Both the position numbers and the translations under genes were made by a program. A stretch of DNA of 7,550 bases from Chloroflexota bacterium. GTDB lineage: Bacteria > Chloroflexota > Limnocylindria > Limnocylindrales > CSP1-4. Under the pieces are notes generated by a model. The model was not told the DNA's origin. It did no database searches and saw only the letters and a list, made by a program, of their open reading frames with translations. Below, piece after piece: positions 1 to 5,851 of this stretch. The first letter of the stretch is position 1. Each line of letters begins with the position of its first letter. Location: the NCBI GenBank assembly GCA_021789355.1, contig JAJYJR010000184.1, positions 2,200-9,749 of the forward strand. The letters are read 5' to 3'.

Positions 1-590
1 TCCAGGGGAGCCGCACCCATTTCTTTCTTTTTGGTGTCGACGCTGATCACCGGCTGGCCGGCCGCCACGAAGGTCTGGGCTTGGCCGTGCAGGTAACGGA
101 ACTGGCCGTCACGATCAGGATGGGAGGCGCCTTCTTTGACCTTGGCCGGGCTCTGCAGCGAGTACCCCATCTGTTTGAGCAGCCGGCCCACCGTGTCCTC
201 CGAGGCCCGATAGCCTTGGGGGACCAGATCGGCGGTCAGCTTGGCCACCGACTTGGATGTCCAGCGCAGAAGCGACATCGGATTCCCCCTGGTCTCGGGG
301 TTCACCAGCGCATCGAGCGCCTCGATCAGCCCCGGCTGGGTGTCAGCCAGCCGCTTCGGTCCCGCACCAGCCGCCCGCACCCGATCCGAAGGCTCCACCC
401 CGGTCTTGACTTCTTTCATGCCGGCGATCACCGTGGAACGGCTCGCCCCCGACGCCTCGGTCACCCGGGCCTGGCCGCCCCGACCCAGCATCTCCGCCGA
501 CGCCCCCAGCAGGATCCGACGCTGACGCTCATCCAACAGTGGAGACATCACCTCGAAGAATCGCGCGAGACCCTCCGGCCTGACCTCCAC
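1..590 (-). CDS. ISAzo13-family transposase, N-terminal part (runs off left edge)
   Basis: Reading the minus strand from 590 to 1 gives one uninterrupted frame of 196 codons with no stop. Recognisable blocks, in order, are an N-terminal ARFFEVMSPLLDERQRRIL segment, a helix-turn-helix-like stretch (VTEASGASRSTVIAGMKE), the block NPETRGNPMSLLRWTSKSVAK, the block ASEDTVGRLLKQMGYSLQ, then HPDRDGQFRYL, and finally PVISVDTKKKE close to the window edge. This order is typical of ISAzo13-family (DDE) transposases, and the Asp of VDTKKKE is probably the first catalytic acidic residue. The rest of the catalytic domain lies outside the window. I chose the GTG at 590 because an in-frame TAA lies four codons upstream and the family's N-terminal sequence begins there; a GAGG at 603-606 may be the ribosome site, though 12 nt away. 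An internal ATG at 548 is the alternative start. The residues after VDTKKKE (MGAAPL) fit the family less well, so a lesion near the edge is possible. Confidence 0.85.
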   Translation of the reverse strand, partial: MEVRPEGLARFFEVMSPLLDERQRRILLGASAEMLGRGGQARVTEASGASRSTVIAGMKEVKTGVEPSDRVRAAGAGPKRLADTQPGLIEALDALVNPETRGNPMSLLRWTSKSVAKLTADLVPQGYRASEDTVGRLLKQMGYSLQSPAKVKEGASHPDRDGQFRYLHGQAQTFVAAGQPVISVDTKKKEMGAAPL

Positions 591-602
591 ACCATCAGCT
601 TA

Positions 603-626
603 CCTCGCGCGAATAATCATGCGAGG
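603..626. repeat. Inverted repeat near the IS end
   Basis: CCTCGC at 603-608 and GCGAGG at 621-626 are perfect complements around a 12-nt A/T-rich spacer. The pair lies between the inferred IS terminus and the transposase start. It could be part of the transposase-binding end, or a hairpin that limits outside transcription into the transposase. No functional proof is possible here. Confidence 0.45.
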
Positions 627-630
627 GACC

Positions 631-945
631 CTTAGCGCCGTGCAGCTGGGACGCGGCACCACCGACGAGCACGTAGTCCACCCCGTGGCGGTTGAGACAT
701 TCCGCCACCGCGGCGATCTGAGCGTCCGACATCGGTACGTCTGGGTCGGCGTCGTCACGCCCGGCCTGACCCGGTTGATGTCGTCGTCTTTGGGCCGTGG
801 CGCGTTGACGGAGCTCCTGTCCCACCTCGGCTGCCGCCGTCACCGCATCGAGTTCCCGGTGCTCGACGCAGCGCTCGCCATCCACCTCTACCGGCCAAGC
901 GCAAGGGCCGTTATTGGTCGGGAACCGACAGTGAGCGTTGGTCAT
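631..945 (-). pseudogene. Nucleotidyltransferase-like protein with N-terminal Cys/His motif, truncated by the IS
   Basis: The frame starts at ATG 945, whose ATGA overlaps the stop of the upstream XRE gene, implying translational coupling. Residues C6, C15, C26 and H29 form a C-x8-C-x10-C-x2-H pattern that resembles a small zinc-binding knuckle. A polar linker (about 35-70) follows. Residues 88-105, GVDYVLVGGAASQLHGAK, match the start of the MNT/AbiEii-type nucleotidyltransferase fold, where GG is followed by the D-x-D metal ligands. Here the match stops: the next 11 codons (GPSHDYSREVS) are encoded by the IS end and run into a stop at 595-597. The catalytic aspartates are therefore missing from the product. 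In related actinobacterial loci such proteins sit directly after an XRE gene, as in toxin-antitoxin-like pairs. The rest of the gene should lie beyond the left edge of the IS. An ATG at 732 (residue 72) is a possible internal start but lacks a ribosome site. Confidence 0.75.
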
Positions 946-1262
946 CGACGAGCGGCGACCCTGGCCTGTTCCCGAGCCCACCGCTTCCGCTCGGCCGCCG
1001 GCCGGGTGGCCTCCCACTCATCGACTGCTTGTCGTTGGCTGTCAGGCGGCTCGAGGCGCATCCGCAACTCCAGACCTGCAGCCTCGAGCAGGCGCATCAG
1101 GGTCGGTAGCGTCGGCTGGCGGTGCCCGTTCTCGTACGCCGAGATCAGAGTCTGCGCCACTCCCGCCCGCACCGCGAGGTCGGTCTGGGTCAGCCCCGCC
1201 TTTACCCTTGCCAGGCGTAAGAGATCACCCGCTACCCGCTCCGAAGCCGTCCTCTCGTCCAC
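942..1262 (-). CDS. XRE-family helix-turn-helix regulator (antitoxin-like)
   Basis: This gene encodes a 106-residue DNA-binding protein. The HTH occupies about residues 10-62, with the core LLRLARVKAGLTQTDLAVRA, then GVAQTLISAYENGHRQPTLP, the usual XRE helices with the recognition helix around QTLISAYENG. The segment LMRLLEAAGLELRMRLEP follows, common in small actinobacterial XRE proteins. The C-terminal tail is charged and rich in Arg and Glu. I chose the GTG at 1262 because a TATACT box ends 7 nt upstream, which fits a leaderless transcript; an in-frame ATG at 1301 would put the palindrome inside the gene and has a weak ribosome site. The frame is open further upstream to 1490 with no stop, so a longer product cannot be excluded. 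The stop overlaps the ATG of the nucleotidyltransferase-like gene. The likely role is repressor of its own two-gene operon and possibly antitoxin. Confidence 0.8.
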   Translation of the reverse strand: MDERTASERVAGDLLRLARVKAGLTQTDLAVRAGVAQTLISAYENGHRQPTLPTLMRLLEAAGLELRMRLEPPDSQRQAVDEWEATRPAAERKRWAREQARVAARR

Positions 1263-1269
1263 ACCTACT

Positions 1270-1275
1270 AGTATA
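1270..1275 (-). promoter_or_regulatory. Probable -10 box for a leaderless XRE transcript
   Basis: On the minus strand TATACT (1275 to 1270) matches the TAnnnT -10 consensus and is separated from the GTG start by 7 nt, which would place transcription start at or next to the start codon. No convincing -35 hexamer is seen at 16-18 bp. Leaderless starts are common in actinomycetes. Confidence 0.5.
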
Positions 1276-1289
1276 CGCAATCGCGTATA
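1272..1289. promoter_or_regulatory. 18-bp palindrome, probable operator of the XRE gene
   Basis: TATACGC at 1272-1278 and GCGTATA at 1283-1289 are perfect complements with a 4-nt spacer (AATC). The palindrome ends 10 bp before the GTG start of the XRE gene and overlaps the predicted -10 box. A protein bound here would block the promoter, as expected for autoregulation by a dimeric XRE repressor. The binding itself is inferred. Confidence 0.6.
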
Positions 1290-1385
1290 GACGCGCCCCA
1301 TAATCCGCGCCCCCGAATTACACCACGCCACTGCCACGTATCGCCGGCAGTGGGACAGGTTGCCACTGCTCCGCGATGATCGACA

Positions 1386-1621
1386 GCCGGCGAGACGCGG
1401 GCCACGGCGTTGATGCACAGCCTGCGGACTCATGCCCAGGGCCGTCGCGATCTGGGCCCATGTCCAACCGGCCTCCCGCGCCTGGCGCACTTGGTCTCTT
1501 CACAGACCTGCGCAGCATCCCGCAACGACAGCACACCGAAGAACCCAAGCTCTGGGTCCTCGTCGGCGGCCAAGCCGACCGGGCGAAGGCTTCGCTCCGT
1601 TGCGACGGCAACTCCTGGCAC
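1386..1621 (-). pseudogene. Small helix-turn-helix protein, frameshifted
   Basis: Two adjacent minus-strand frames join into one recognisable protein. The first runs from a GTG at 1621 and contains AADEDPELGFFGVLSLRDAA followed by QVCEE. The second, starting about 1493, contains VRQAREAGWTWAQIATALGM then SPQAVHQRRGPRL. Together they resemble small actinobacterial HTH proteins of the pattern DPE-G...LR...QVRxAREAGWSWxxIAxALGVSxQAVHxR, with a sigma-like HTH at the C-terminus. The shift lies at about 1493-1499 and fits loss of one base (ACC AAG GTG-type reading instead of ACC CAA GTG). The end of the original gene is unclear: the second frame continues without a stop into the XRE gene, while another frame reaches a stop at 1318-1320. 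The start is also tentative because no good ribosome site precedes 1621. It may be a true pseudogene or a sequencing error. Confidence 0.6.
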
Positions 1622-1738
1622 CCTAGAGAGCTGAAGTCCTAGCCGCCGACGGGGCTCTGCTTCCCCTTCCGATCTGTCCGTTCTGCACCGCCGCGATCGT
1701 TGTCCGAGCGGACGGGATGCGACGCAGGCATTTCGTTT

Positions 1739-3217
1739 CTATTCGTTGGCTGCTGCTATCGCGGGTCGCGGTATGCGGGGGGCGCTCATCAGTCTCGTGA
1801 GGATCGCAGCTATCGTCAGTACGCCTGCTAGTCCGACAAGTGCGTTTTCGAACGCGTTGTTGTAGCCGTCGCGTGAGAGAGTGTTGAAGAAGATCACGCC
1901 GACGACTGCCACACCGAGTGAGTTCCCGATCTGCTGCATGGTCGACAGGGTTCCAGAGACCATGCCGGCTCGTTCTGGATCGGCGAAGGATAGGACGGTG
2001 GCGGTGAGGGGAGTGATCCAGAAACCCTGGCCGGCTCCCACCAGGATGAGCCCTGGTGCAAGCATGGCGATGTTGTGCGCTCCTGTGGTGCTCGACACCG
2101 CCCAGAGCAAGGCCAGGTTCCCGGCTGCGACTGTCAGTGTGCCGGCCAGTATCAGGTCCCGACCGAATCGGGCGGTGAGGCGTGGTGCTCGTAGGGAAGC
2201 AAGAAGGTAGGCGCCGGCGAGGATGGCGAAGACCAGCCCGGAGTCGAGCGGGCTGAGACCTCTGCCGTCTTGTAGGTATAGGGCCAGCACTAAGAAGAAC
2301 GATGCTTGGCTGCACCAGCAGACCATCTGAGTCGCCAGTCCCGCACGGAGCCTGCGTTCTTTGAAGACCGCGGGATGCAGAAGCGGGGACCCGCCTGACC
2401 GTGCCAGTCGTAGCTGGTGCGCGGCGAGCGCGGCGATGATGACGGGACAGCAGGCGAGGCTGACCCAGGTCCAGGTGGGCCAGGCCAGTTGGCGACCCTC
2501 GACGAGGGGAAGGACCAGGGCGGTCAGCCCGGCGGTGCACAGCAGTACCCCTAGCAGGTCCACCCGGGCGGCCTGCTGGGTCTTGGATTCGGGAACCACC
2601 CGGGGCGCCAGGACTAGGGCCCCGACTCCTATAGGGAGGTTGATCAGGAAGATCGCTCGCCATCCGCCGCTTGCGATGTTCGCGTCGATGAGTGCACCGC
2701 CGATGATCTGGCCGCACACGGCGCCCAAACCCATGACCACACCGTAGATGGTGATGGCCCGAACCCGGGGCGGTCCTGCATAGAGCACCCCTATCAACGA
2801 GAGGACGTTGGGACTGATCATGGCCGCCCCGATGCCCTGCAGGATCCGTGCGCCTACGAGCACTGCGGCATCGGGAGCGAATCCGCACAGGGCTGAGGAA
2901 GCGATGAACAGGGCTACGCCGCCAGAGAATGTTCGCCGTCGGCCGAAGCGATCGCCAAGTCGACCGCCGGTAATGAGCAACACTGCGAAGGCCAGCCCGT
3001 AGCCGGTGATCACCCACTCCAGCGCGCTCGCCGACGTGTGAAGGTTTCGCTGGATCGAAGGCAGAGCGACGTTGACGATGAAGAAGTCCAAGACGATCAG
3101 GAATGTGCCGACCATGAGCACCGGCAGCGGACGCCAATCGAGGCTTGCTGCTCCCGCAGGTCCGGCGTGCTCGTGACCGACAGCCTGCGCCCGACCTGCC
3201 TTGTTGGTGGTGGTCAT
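1739..3217 (-). CDS. MFS multidrug exporter, DHA2 (14-TM) family
   Basis: The product is a 492-residue integral membrane protein, expected to export hydrophobic or cationic compounds by proton antiport across the cytoplasmic membrane. Landmarks are a short hydrophilic N-terminus (1-28), TM1 with LDFFIVNVALPSI (43-55, the DHA2 D1-type motif), motif A GGRLGDRFGRRR (84-95) between TM2 and TM3, motif B with RILQGIGAAMISP (124-136), the antiporter-type region GVVMGLGAVCGQIIGGALI (159-177), and GWRAIFLINLPIG (186-198). Eight or so further hydrophobic segments follow, with a late conserved AGMVSGTLSTMQQIGNSLGV. Length and motifs fit the EmrB/QacA subfamily. The ATG at 3217 overlaps the stop of the SnoaL-like gene (ATGA), so the two are translationally coupled. 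The substrate cannot be read from sequence. No clear terminator is seen downstream: only a short GTCC/GGAC hairpin near 1700. Confidence 0.92.
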   Translation of the reverse strand: MTTTNKAGRAQAVGHEHAGPAGAASLDWRPLPVLMVGTFLIVLDFFIVNVALPSIQRNLHTSASALEWVITGYGLAFAVLLITGGRLGDRFGRRRTFSGGVALFIASSALCGFAPDAAVLVGARILQGIGAAMISPNVLSLIGVLYAGPPRVRAITIYGVVMGLGAVCGQIIGGALIDANIASGGWRAIFLINLPIGVGALVLAPRVVPESKTQQAARVDLLGVLLCTAGLTALVLPLVEGRQLAWPTWTWVSLACCPVIIAALAAHQLRLARSGGSPLLHPAVFKERRLRAGLATQMVCWCSQASFFLVLALYLQDGRGLSPLDSGLVFAILAGAYLLASLRAPRLTARFGRDLILAGTLTVAAGNLALLWAVSSTTGAHNIAMLAPGLILVGAGQGFWITPLTATVLSFADPERAGMVSGTLSTMQQIGNSLGVAVVGVIFFNTLSRDGYNNAFENALVGLAGVLTIAAILTRLMSAPRIPRPAIAAANE

Positions 3218-3618
3218 CGGGCTACCGCCAAATGACCGATCGAGGAGTTCACGCCGAGAACGAACTGGTAGTCGACGTCGATCCGACCGTCGGAGGAGAG
3301 CAGAAACAGGTTCATGCCCGCGTCGGCGAGTGCGCCGCCTTGAGCATTGACCAGCTCCCAGCGAAACAGGGCACAGCTGTGGTGCGACAGCGCCCCGCCG
3401 CTTTGGAACCGGTAGCGTCCCGAGGCAATGAACTCGTCATTGACCTTGGCGATGTGGTCGATGATGGCGTCTACGCCGTCGAACTCGTCGCTCTGGGTGA
3501 CGACAGTTCCGTTTCGGGAATACAGAGCGGTGAGAGCGGTGGACCGCTGCTGCGGATCGGGTTCGTTCCAAGCCGCCACGTAACGTTCCACCAGACCGAC
3601 GAGCCGTTCAGCTTCCAA
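3214..3618 (-). CDS. SnoaL-like / NTF2-like small protein
   Basis: This 134-residue protein has the features of the SnoaL/NTF2 cone fold: an N-terminal helix (EAERLVGLVERYVAAWNEPD), a short segment around LYSRNGTVVTQSDEFDGVDA, an internal helix (IIDHIAKVNDEF), then alternating strands ending in AGMNLFLLSSDGRIDVDYQF. Members include polyketide cyclases, isomerases and many proteins of unknown role, so no reaction is assigned. The TTG at 3618 was chosen because a perfect GGAGGAGG (3625-3632) lies 6 nt upstream; the longer frame to 3678 would add 20 basic residues unlike the family. It is the first gene of a two-gene operon with the MFS pump, divergent from the MmyB-type regulator. This suggests a role in handling or sensing the pump's substrate, which is inference. 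Confidence 0.82.
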   Translation of the reverse strand: MEAERLVGLVERYVAAWNEPDPQQRSTALTALYSRNGTVVTQSDEFDGVDAIIDHIAKVNDEFIASGRYRFQSGGALSHHSCALFRWELVNAQGGALADAGMNLFLLSSDGRIDVDYQFVLGVNSSIGHLAVAR

Positions 3619-3624
3619 TGTGGT

Positions 3625-3632
3625 CCTCCTCC
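3625..3632 (-). promoter_or_regulatory. Strong ribosome binding site that fixes the TTG start
   Basis: GGAGGAGG on the minus strand ends 6 nt before the TTG at 3618. It is the only good Shine-Dalgarno sequence near this gene and decides the start in favour of TTG over the upstream alternative at 3678. Confidence 0.8.
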
Positions 3633-3677
3633 GTATTCGTGTCACCCTCAGCCTGGACACGAAACGGTCTGACAGCA

Positions 3678-3693
3678 ATACCCTGCAGGGAAT
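3678..3693. promoter_or_regulatory. Palindrome in the divergent promoter region, candidate operator
   Basis: CCCTGCAGGG at 3681-3690 is a perfect 10-bp palindrome, extended by matching AT/AT pairs at 3678-3679 and 3692-3693 with one mismatch between. It lies in the 99-bp gap between the SnoaL-like gene and the MmyB-type regulator. On the minus strand a TTGCTG (near 3672-3677) with a 17-bp spacer to CAGGCT is a weak candidate promoter that abuts it. The regulator may bind here to control both directions; this is inferred from position. Confidence 0.4.
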
Positions 3694-3717
3694 AGCGGAG
3701 CGTTCGAAGATTCGGTT

Positions 3718-4581
3718 ATGATTGAGGGCACGATGTCGGTAGGCCTAGTAGATCTTCCATTCGGAGAAGAACTGCGCCGGTGGCGTCTGCTGCGCCACAT
3801 GAGCCAGCTCGACCTGGCACTTAGGGCCGGGACGACCCAGCGCTACCTCAGCTACATCGAGCAAGGACGATCCGTTCCCGGTCGTTCCATGGTCGTGCGC
3901 CTAGTGGAGTCATTGGACGTTCCGCTACGGGCGCGAAACGCTCTCATGCGCCGAGCGGGATACATGCCTGCCTACGCCGAACGCACCTTCGACGACGAAG
4001 ACCTTAGGGCCGTGCGTGAAGCCCTCGAATCGGTGCTCAATGGACACGAGCCCTATCCGGCCATGATCGTGAACCGTGGGGGGGATCTGGTCAGCGCCAA
4101 TACGGCGTGCTCCGTCTTCTTCGAGGACGTGGCCGAGGACTTGCTGACCCCTCCGATCAACACTCGCCGCCTAGCGCTCCACCCCGGCGGACTCGCCCAA
4201 CGCATCACCAACTTTGCTAACTGGGCACCACACGTCACAGAGAGCCTGCGCCGCGAATGCGCACGCAACCCCGACCCAAGCCTCGACGCTCAGCTTGAGG
4301 AGCTCGACGGCTACCTCGCCTCCGTCCCTGCGGTCGATAACTACCTCGGCTTCGCCGTCCCGATGGAACTGGCCACAGGTGACGGCACGCTGAGACTGAT
4401 CACGACCCTCGCCGCATTCGCGAACGCGACCGACGTCGTCCTGTCAGAGATTCGCCTCGAGGCTTTCCTGCCCGCCGACGAAGAGACCGCCACCACTCTG
4501 AGACGCCGGGCCGCGTCACCTCGAAGCGGTTCGGGACGATTCCGGGGCCGAAAGATCGCTCAGCCAGCCCGACCATCCTGA
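3718..4581 (+). CDS. XRE-family regulator with MmyB-like ligand-binding domain
   Basis: The protein has 287 residues. An N-terminal HTH (about 14-75) contains ELRRWRLLRHMSQLDLALRA, a recognition segment TTQRYLSYIEQGRSVPGRSM, and then VPLRARNALMRRAGYMPAYA. The rest (about 95-265) matches the MmyB-like (MLTR) sensor domain: EALESVLNGHEPYPAMIVNR, GDLVSANTA, LLTPPINTRRLALHPGGLA, ITNFANWAPHVTESLRRE, and finally EIRLEAFLPADEETATTLRR. The MLTR domain has a PAS-like fold, and family members bind small ligands such as fatty acids. The length is normal and the frame intact, unlike several neighbours. ATG 3718 is annotated; the in-frame ATG at 3733, preceded by GAGGG with a 4-nt gap, is an equally plausible start. 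The gene is divergent from the SnoaL-like/MFS operon, and such regulators often control the adjacent divergent genes. Confidence 0.9.
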   Translation: MIEGTMSVGLVDLPFGEELRRWRLLRHMSQLDLALRAGTTQRYLSYIEQGRSVPGRSMVVRLVESLDVPLRARNALMRRAGYMPAYAERTFDDEDLRAVREALESVLNGHEPYPAMIVNRGGDLVSANTACSVFFEDVAEDLLTPPINTRRLALHPGGLAQRITNFANWAPHVTESLRRECARNPDPSLDAQLEELDGYLASVPAVDNYLGFAVPMELATGDGTLRLITTLAAFANATDVVLSEIRLEAFLPADEETATTLRRRAASPRSGSGRFRGRKIAQPARPS

Positions 4582-4979
4582 ACCCGGTATCGAGACTCGA
4601 CGAGCGCGAACCGGACGGTGCGTGACCTGTCTTCACGGCTGCGATGGGGTCGCTGCCGAGAGGCGTCGTGGCGTATGGCGCTGGAGAAGCTCGCCCCGAA
4701 CGTTCGATCAACCCGTCAGATTATCGCCCTGCCCGATCGCCCCGTCGCGGGGACCGGGATCAAGTGGAAGCGGCGCCTTCGGGGTCAGCTCGGCCCCTAT
4801 TGGTGGAAGGCCGGGTGGTGCAGTTTGGAGGTTGGCGGTGACGGCATCCTCGACAAGAATAAGGTGAAGTCAACGTCCGCTTCCTCTCGCGCCTGCAGCT
4901 CGAGCCAATCGGAGCTTTCAGGACGCAGGCCGACTTGGTCGTCCGCCCCGAGCCGTTGACAGCAAAGTGAGTTGGCTTC
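4582..4979. other. Gene-free interval between convergent genes
   Basis: About 400 bp lie between the stop of the MmyB-type regulator and the stop of the DUF1579-like gene, which converge. Several overlapping frames are open (for example 4618-4959 plus), but none shows a recognisable domain or ribosome site, and they overlap one another as expected for GC-rich DNA. A CCCCG-TCG-CGGGG mini-hairpin at 4740-4752 is present without a T-run. No convincing terminator is visible. Confidence 0.5.
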
Positions 4980-5509
4980 CTATTGGGCCTCGTTGACACT
5001 CTGCACCCGGAATGTCATCCGGGTGCAAGCCATCTCCTGCTCGAGCCGCCAGGTTGCACCGTTGTCTCGTGACACTTCGCCCCGCCAGCGGAAGCTGGTC
5101 TCGGTGATGTCGAAGAAGGTCCAGCGTTGCAAGCGACTCCCGTCGAGGGTGGCTCCCTCCTGAACGAGCTCGCGCCGATCTGACGACCGACGAGGGAGCT
5201 GAACTCGCCGGCGGCAGGCATCATCCAGGTGGATCGCCAGGCATCGATCGACGAGTCGTAGCAGCGGTAAGTGCTGCCGTACTGGTCAACGGTCGCCCCT
5301 CTGGGAAACAAGACATCTTGGACGCCGAGCCCGCCAAAGATCCAACCGAAGTGCCACTCACCCGCCACGCGAGTTGCGAGACCGTCCCCGCCGTAGGTGG
5401 TGTTGTCGACTGTCCACGATCCGATAAGCGGTGAGTAGGGACATTGAACATGAGCGGCGTTGAGGAGCTCTCGGCCGCTGGCGGCTAGCAAACTGAAAGG
5501 ATCTTGCAC
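4980..5509 (-). pseudogene. DUF1579-like (calycin-type) protein, frameshifted
   Basis: The N-terminal part starts at GTG 5509 with AGGAG (5516-5520) 6 nt upstream. It reads through [54 protein letters not shown] and SSLVGRQIG (about residues 1-112). The matching C-terminal part is in another frame: [37 protein letters not shown], then [15 protein letters not shown], ending at a TAG at 4980-4982. The joined product of about 176 residues has the pattern of DUF1579-like proteins: GSW, an inner-loop GG, a strand with a W after a Y/F-D pair, then F-TDI-T-SFRW-S-D-G-TW. The break at about 5172-5176 fits loss of one base. The biochemical role of this family is unknown. The gene is divergent from the AraC-type regulator, a likely former regulator-target pair. 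If the shift is a sequencing error, the gene would be intact. Confidence 0.7.
5002..5026. repeat. 10-bp inverted repeat within the DUF1579-like 3' end
   Basis: TGCACCCGGA (5002-5011) and TCCGGGTGCA (5018-5026, read with its last A at 5027 boundary) are exact reverse complements around a 6-nt spacer. The structure lies within the last 16 codons of the DUF1579-like gene. No T-run follows on either strand, so it is not a standard intrinsic terminator. It may be an RNA hairpin or chance in coding DNA. Confidence 0.55.
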
Positions 5510-5515
5510 GGGTGG

Positions 5516-5520
5516 CTCCT
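5516..5520 (-). promoter_or_regulatory. Ribosome binding site of the DUF1579-like gene
   Basis: AGGAG on the minus strand sits 6 nt before GTG 5509 and supports that start codon. No other start in this frame has a comparable site. Confidence 0.65.
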
Positions 5521-5526
5521 CTAATC

Positions 5527-5538
5527 GTCAGTTCTGAC
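5527..5538. promoter_or_regulatory. GTCAG-TT-CTGAC inverted repeat upstream of the DUF1579-like gene
   Basis: Five-base arms GTCAG (5527-5531) and CTGAC (5534-5538) are perfect complements around TT. The repeat ends 18 bp before the GTG start, a position where a bound protein could repress. AraC proteins more often bind direct repeats, so the partner is unknown. Confidence 0.3.
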
Positions 5539-5839
5539 TTCTGCCGATCCGGGGGATACGTCAGCTTCGGCGAGACCTTCGGGCATCCTCGAGCGTGCCT
5601 CGCCGAGCTGAACCGCTGCGCGGCGGTGCACGCAGCCGATGGCGTCGACAGTCTACCCTGCACCTGCCGGAACAGATGCGGAGCAGGCATCTAAATCCGC
5701 TCGTTCGCGGCGTCGTAGCGACTGTTCACCGTCACGGCGGGGGCAGAAGCGAGGCGATCCATCGACTCTCAATTCTGCCTGGGTTGTCGCTCCAAGGCTT
5801 GAAGATCAATGCGCGATCGGCCGCCAGGTTCACTCGACA

Positions 5840-5845
5840 TACAGT
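5840..5845 (+). promoter_or_regulatory. Candidate -10 box for a leaderless AraC transcript
   Basis: TACAGT resembles TANNNT and is followed after 6 nt by ATG 5852. No good Shine-Dalgarno sequence precedes that ATG, so a leaderless transcript is plausible. The -35 region is unconvincing. Confidence 0.3.
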
Positions 5846-5851
5846 GGGAAC

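Larger units (their letters stand above)
1..630 (-). mobile_element. ISAzo13-family insertion sequence, 5' end, interrupting a nucleotidyltransferase-like gene
   Basis: The transposase frame starts about 40 bp from the point where the reading frame of the neighbouring nucleotidyltransferase-like gene stops resembling its family. That junction is near position 630, where the target codons end (LHGAK) and GGTCCCTCGCATGATTATTC (minus strand, 630 to 611) begins. This is taken as the transposase-proximal end of the element. The other end is outside the window, so terminal repeats and target duplication cannot be confirmed. The boundary is uncertain by a few bases. Confidence 0.7.
5510..5851. other. 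Divergent intergenic region between DUF1579-like and AraC genes
   Basis: This 342-bp gap is longer than the other divergent gap in the window. It contains a GTCAG-TT-CTGAC inverted repeat at 5527-5538, just upstream of the ribosome site of the DUF1579-like gene, and a candidate AraC -10 box at 5840-5845. Open frames across it (for example 5512-5694 plus and its antisense) show no recognisable domain. It probably held the regulatory sites of both genes. Confidence 0.45.

Noticed and set aside
81..635. Long plus-strand open frame over the IS
   Set aside because: It is antisense to the ISAzo13 transposase, whose family motifs are clear on the minus strand; the plus product is Arg/His/Pro-rich.
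619..1290. 223-codon plus-strand frame over the XRE and nucleotidyltransferase genes
   Set aside because: The minus-strand genes have clear family motifs, an ATGA overlap and a promoter; the plus frame has none.
1623..3137. 504-codon minus-strand frame over the MFS gene
   Set aside because: It is a shadow frame of the MFS exporter in GC-rich DNA, with no membrane segments or known motifs and very Arg-rich composition.
4740..4752. CCCCG-TCG-CGGGG as a terminator
   Set aside because: The stem is only 5 bp and no T-run follows on either strand.
4618..4959. Open frame between the convergent genes
   Set aside because: Three overlapping frames are open here, none has a ribosome site or recognisable domain, and codon composition is poor.
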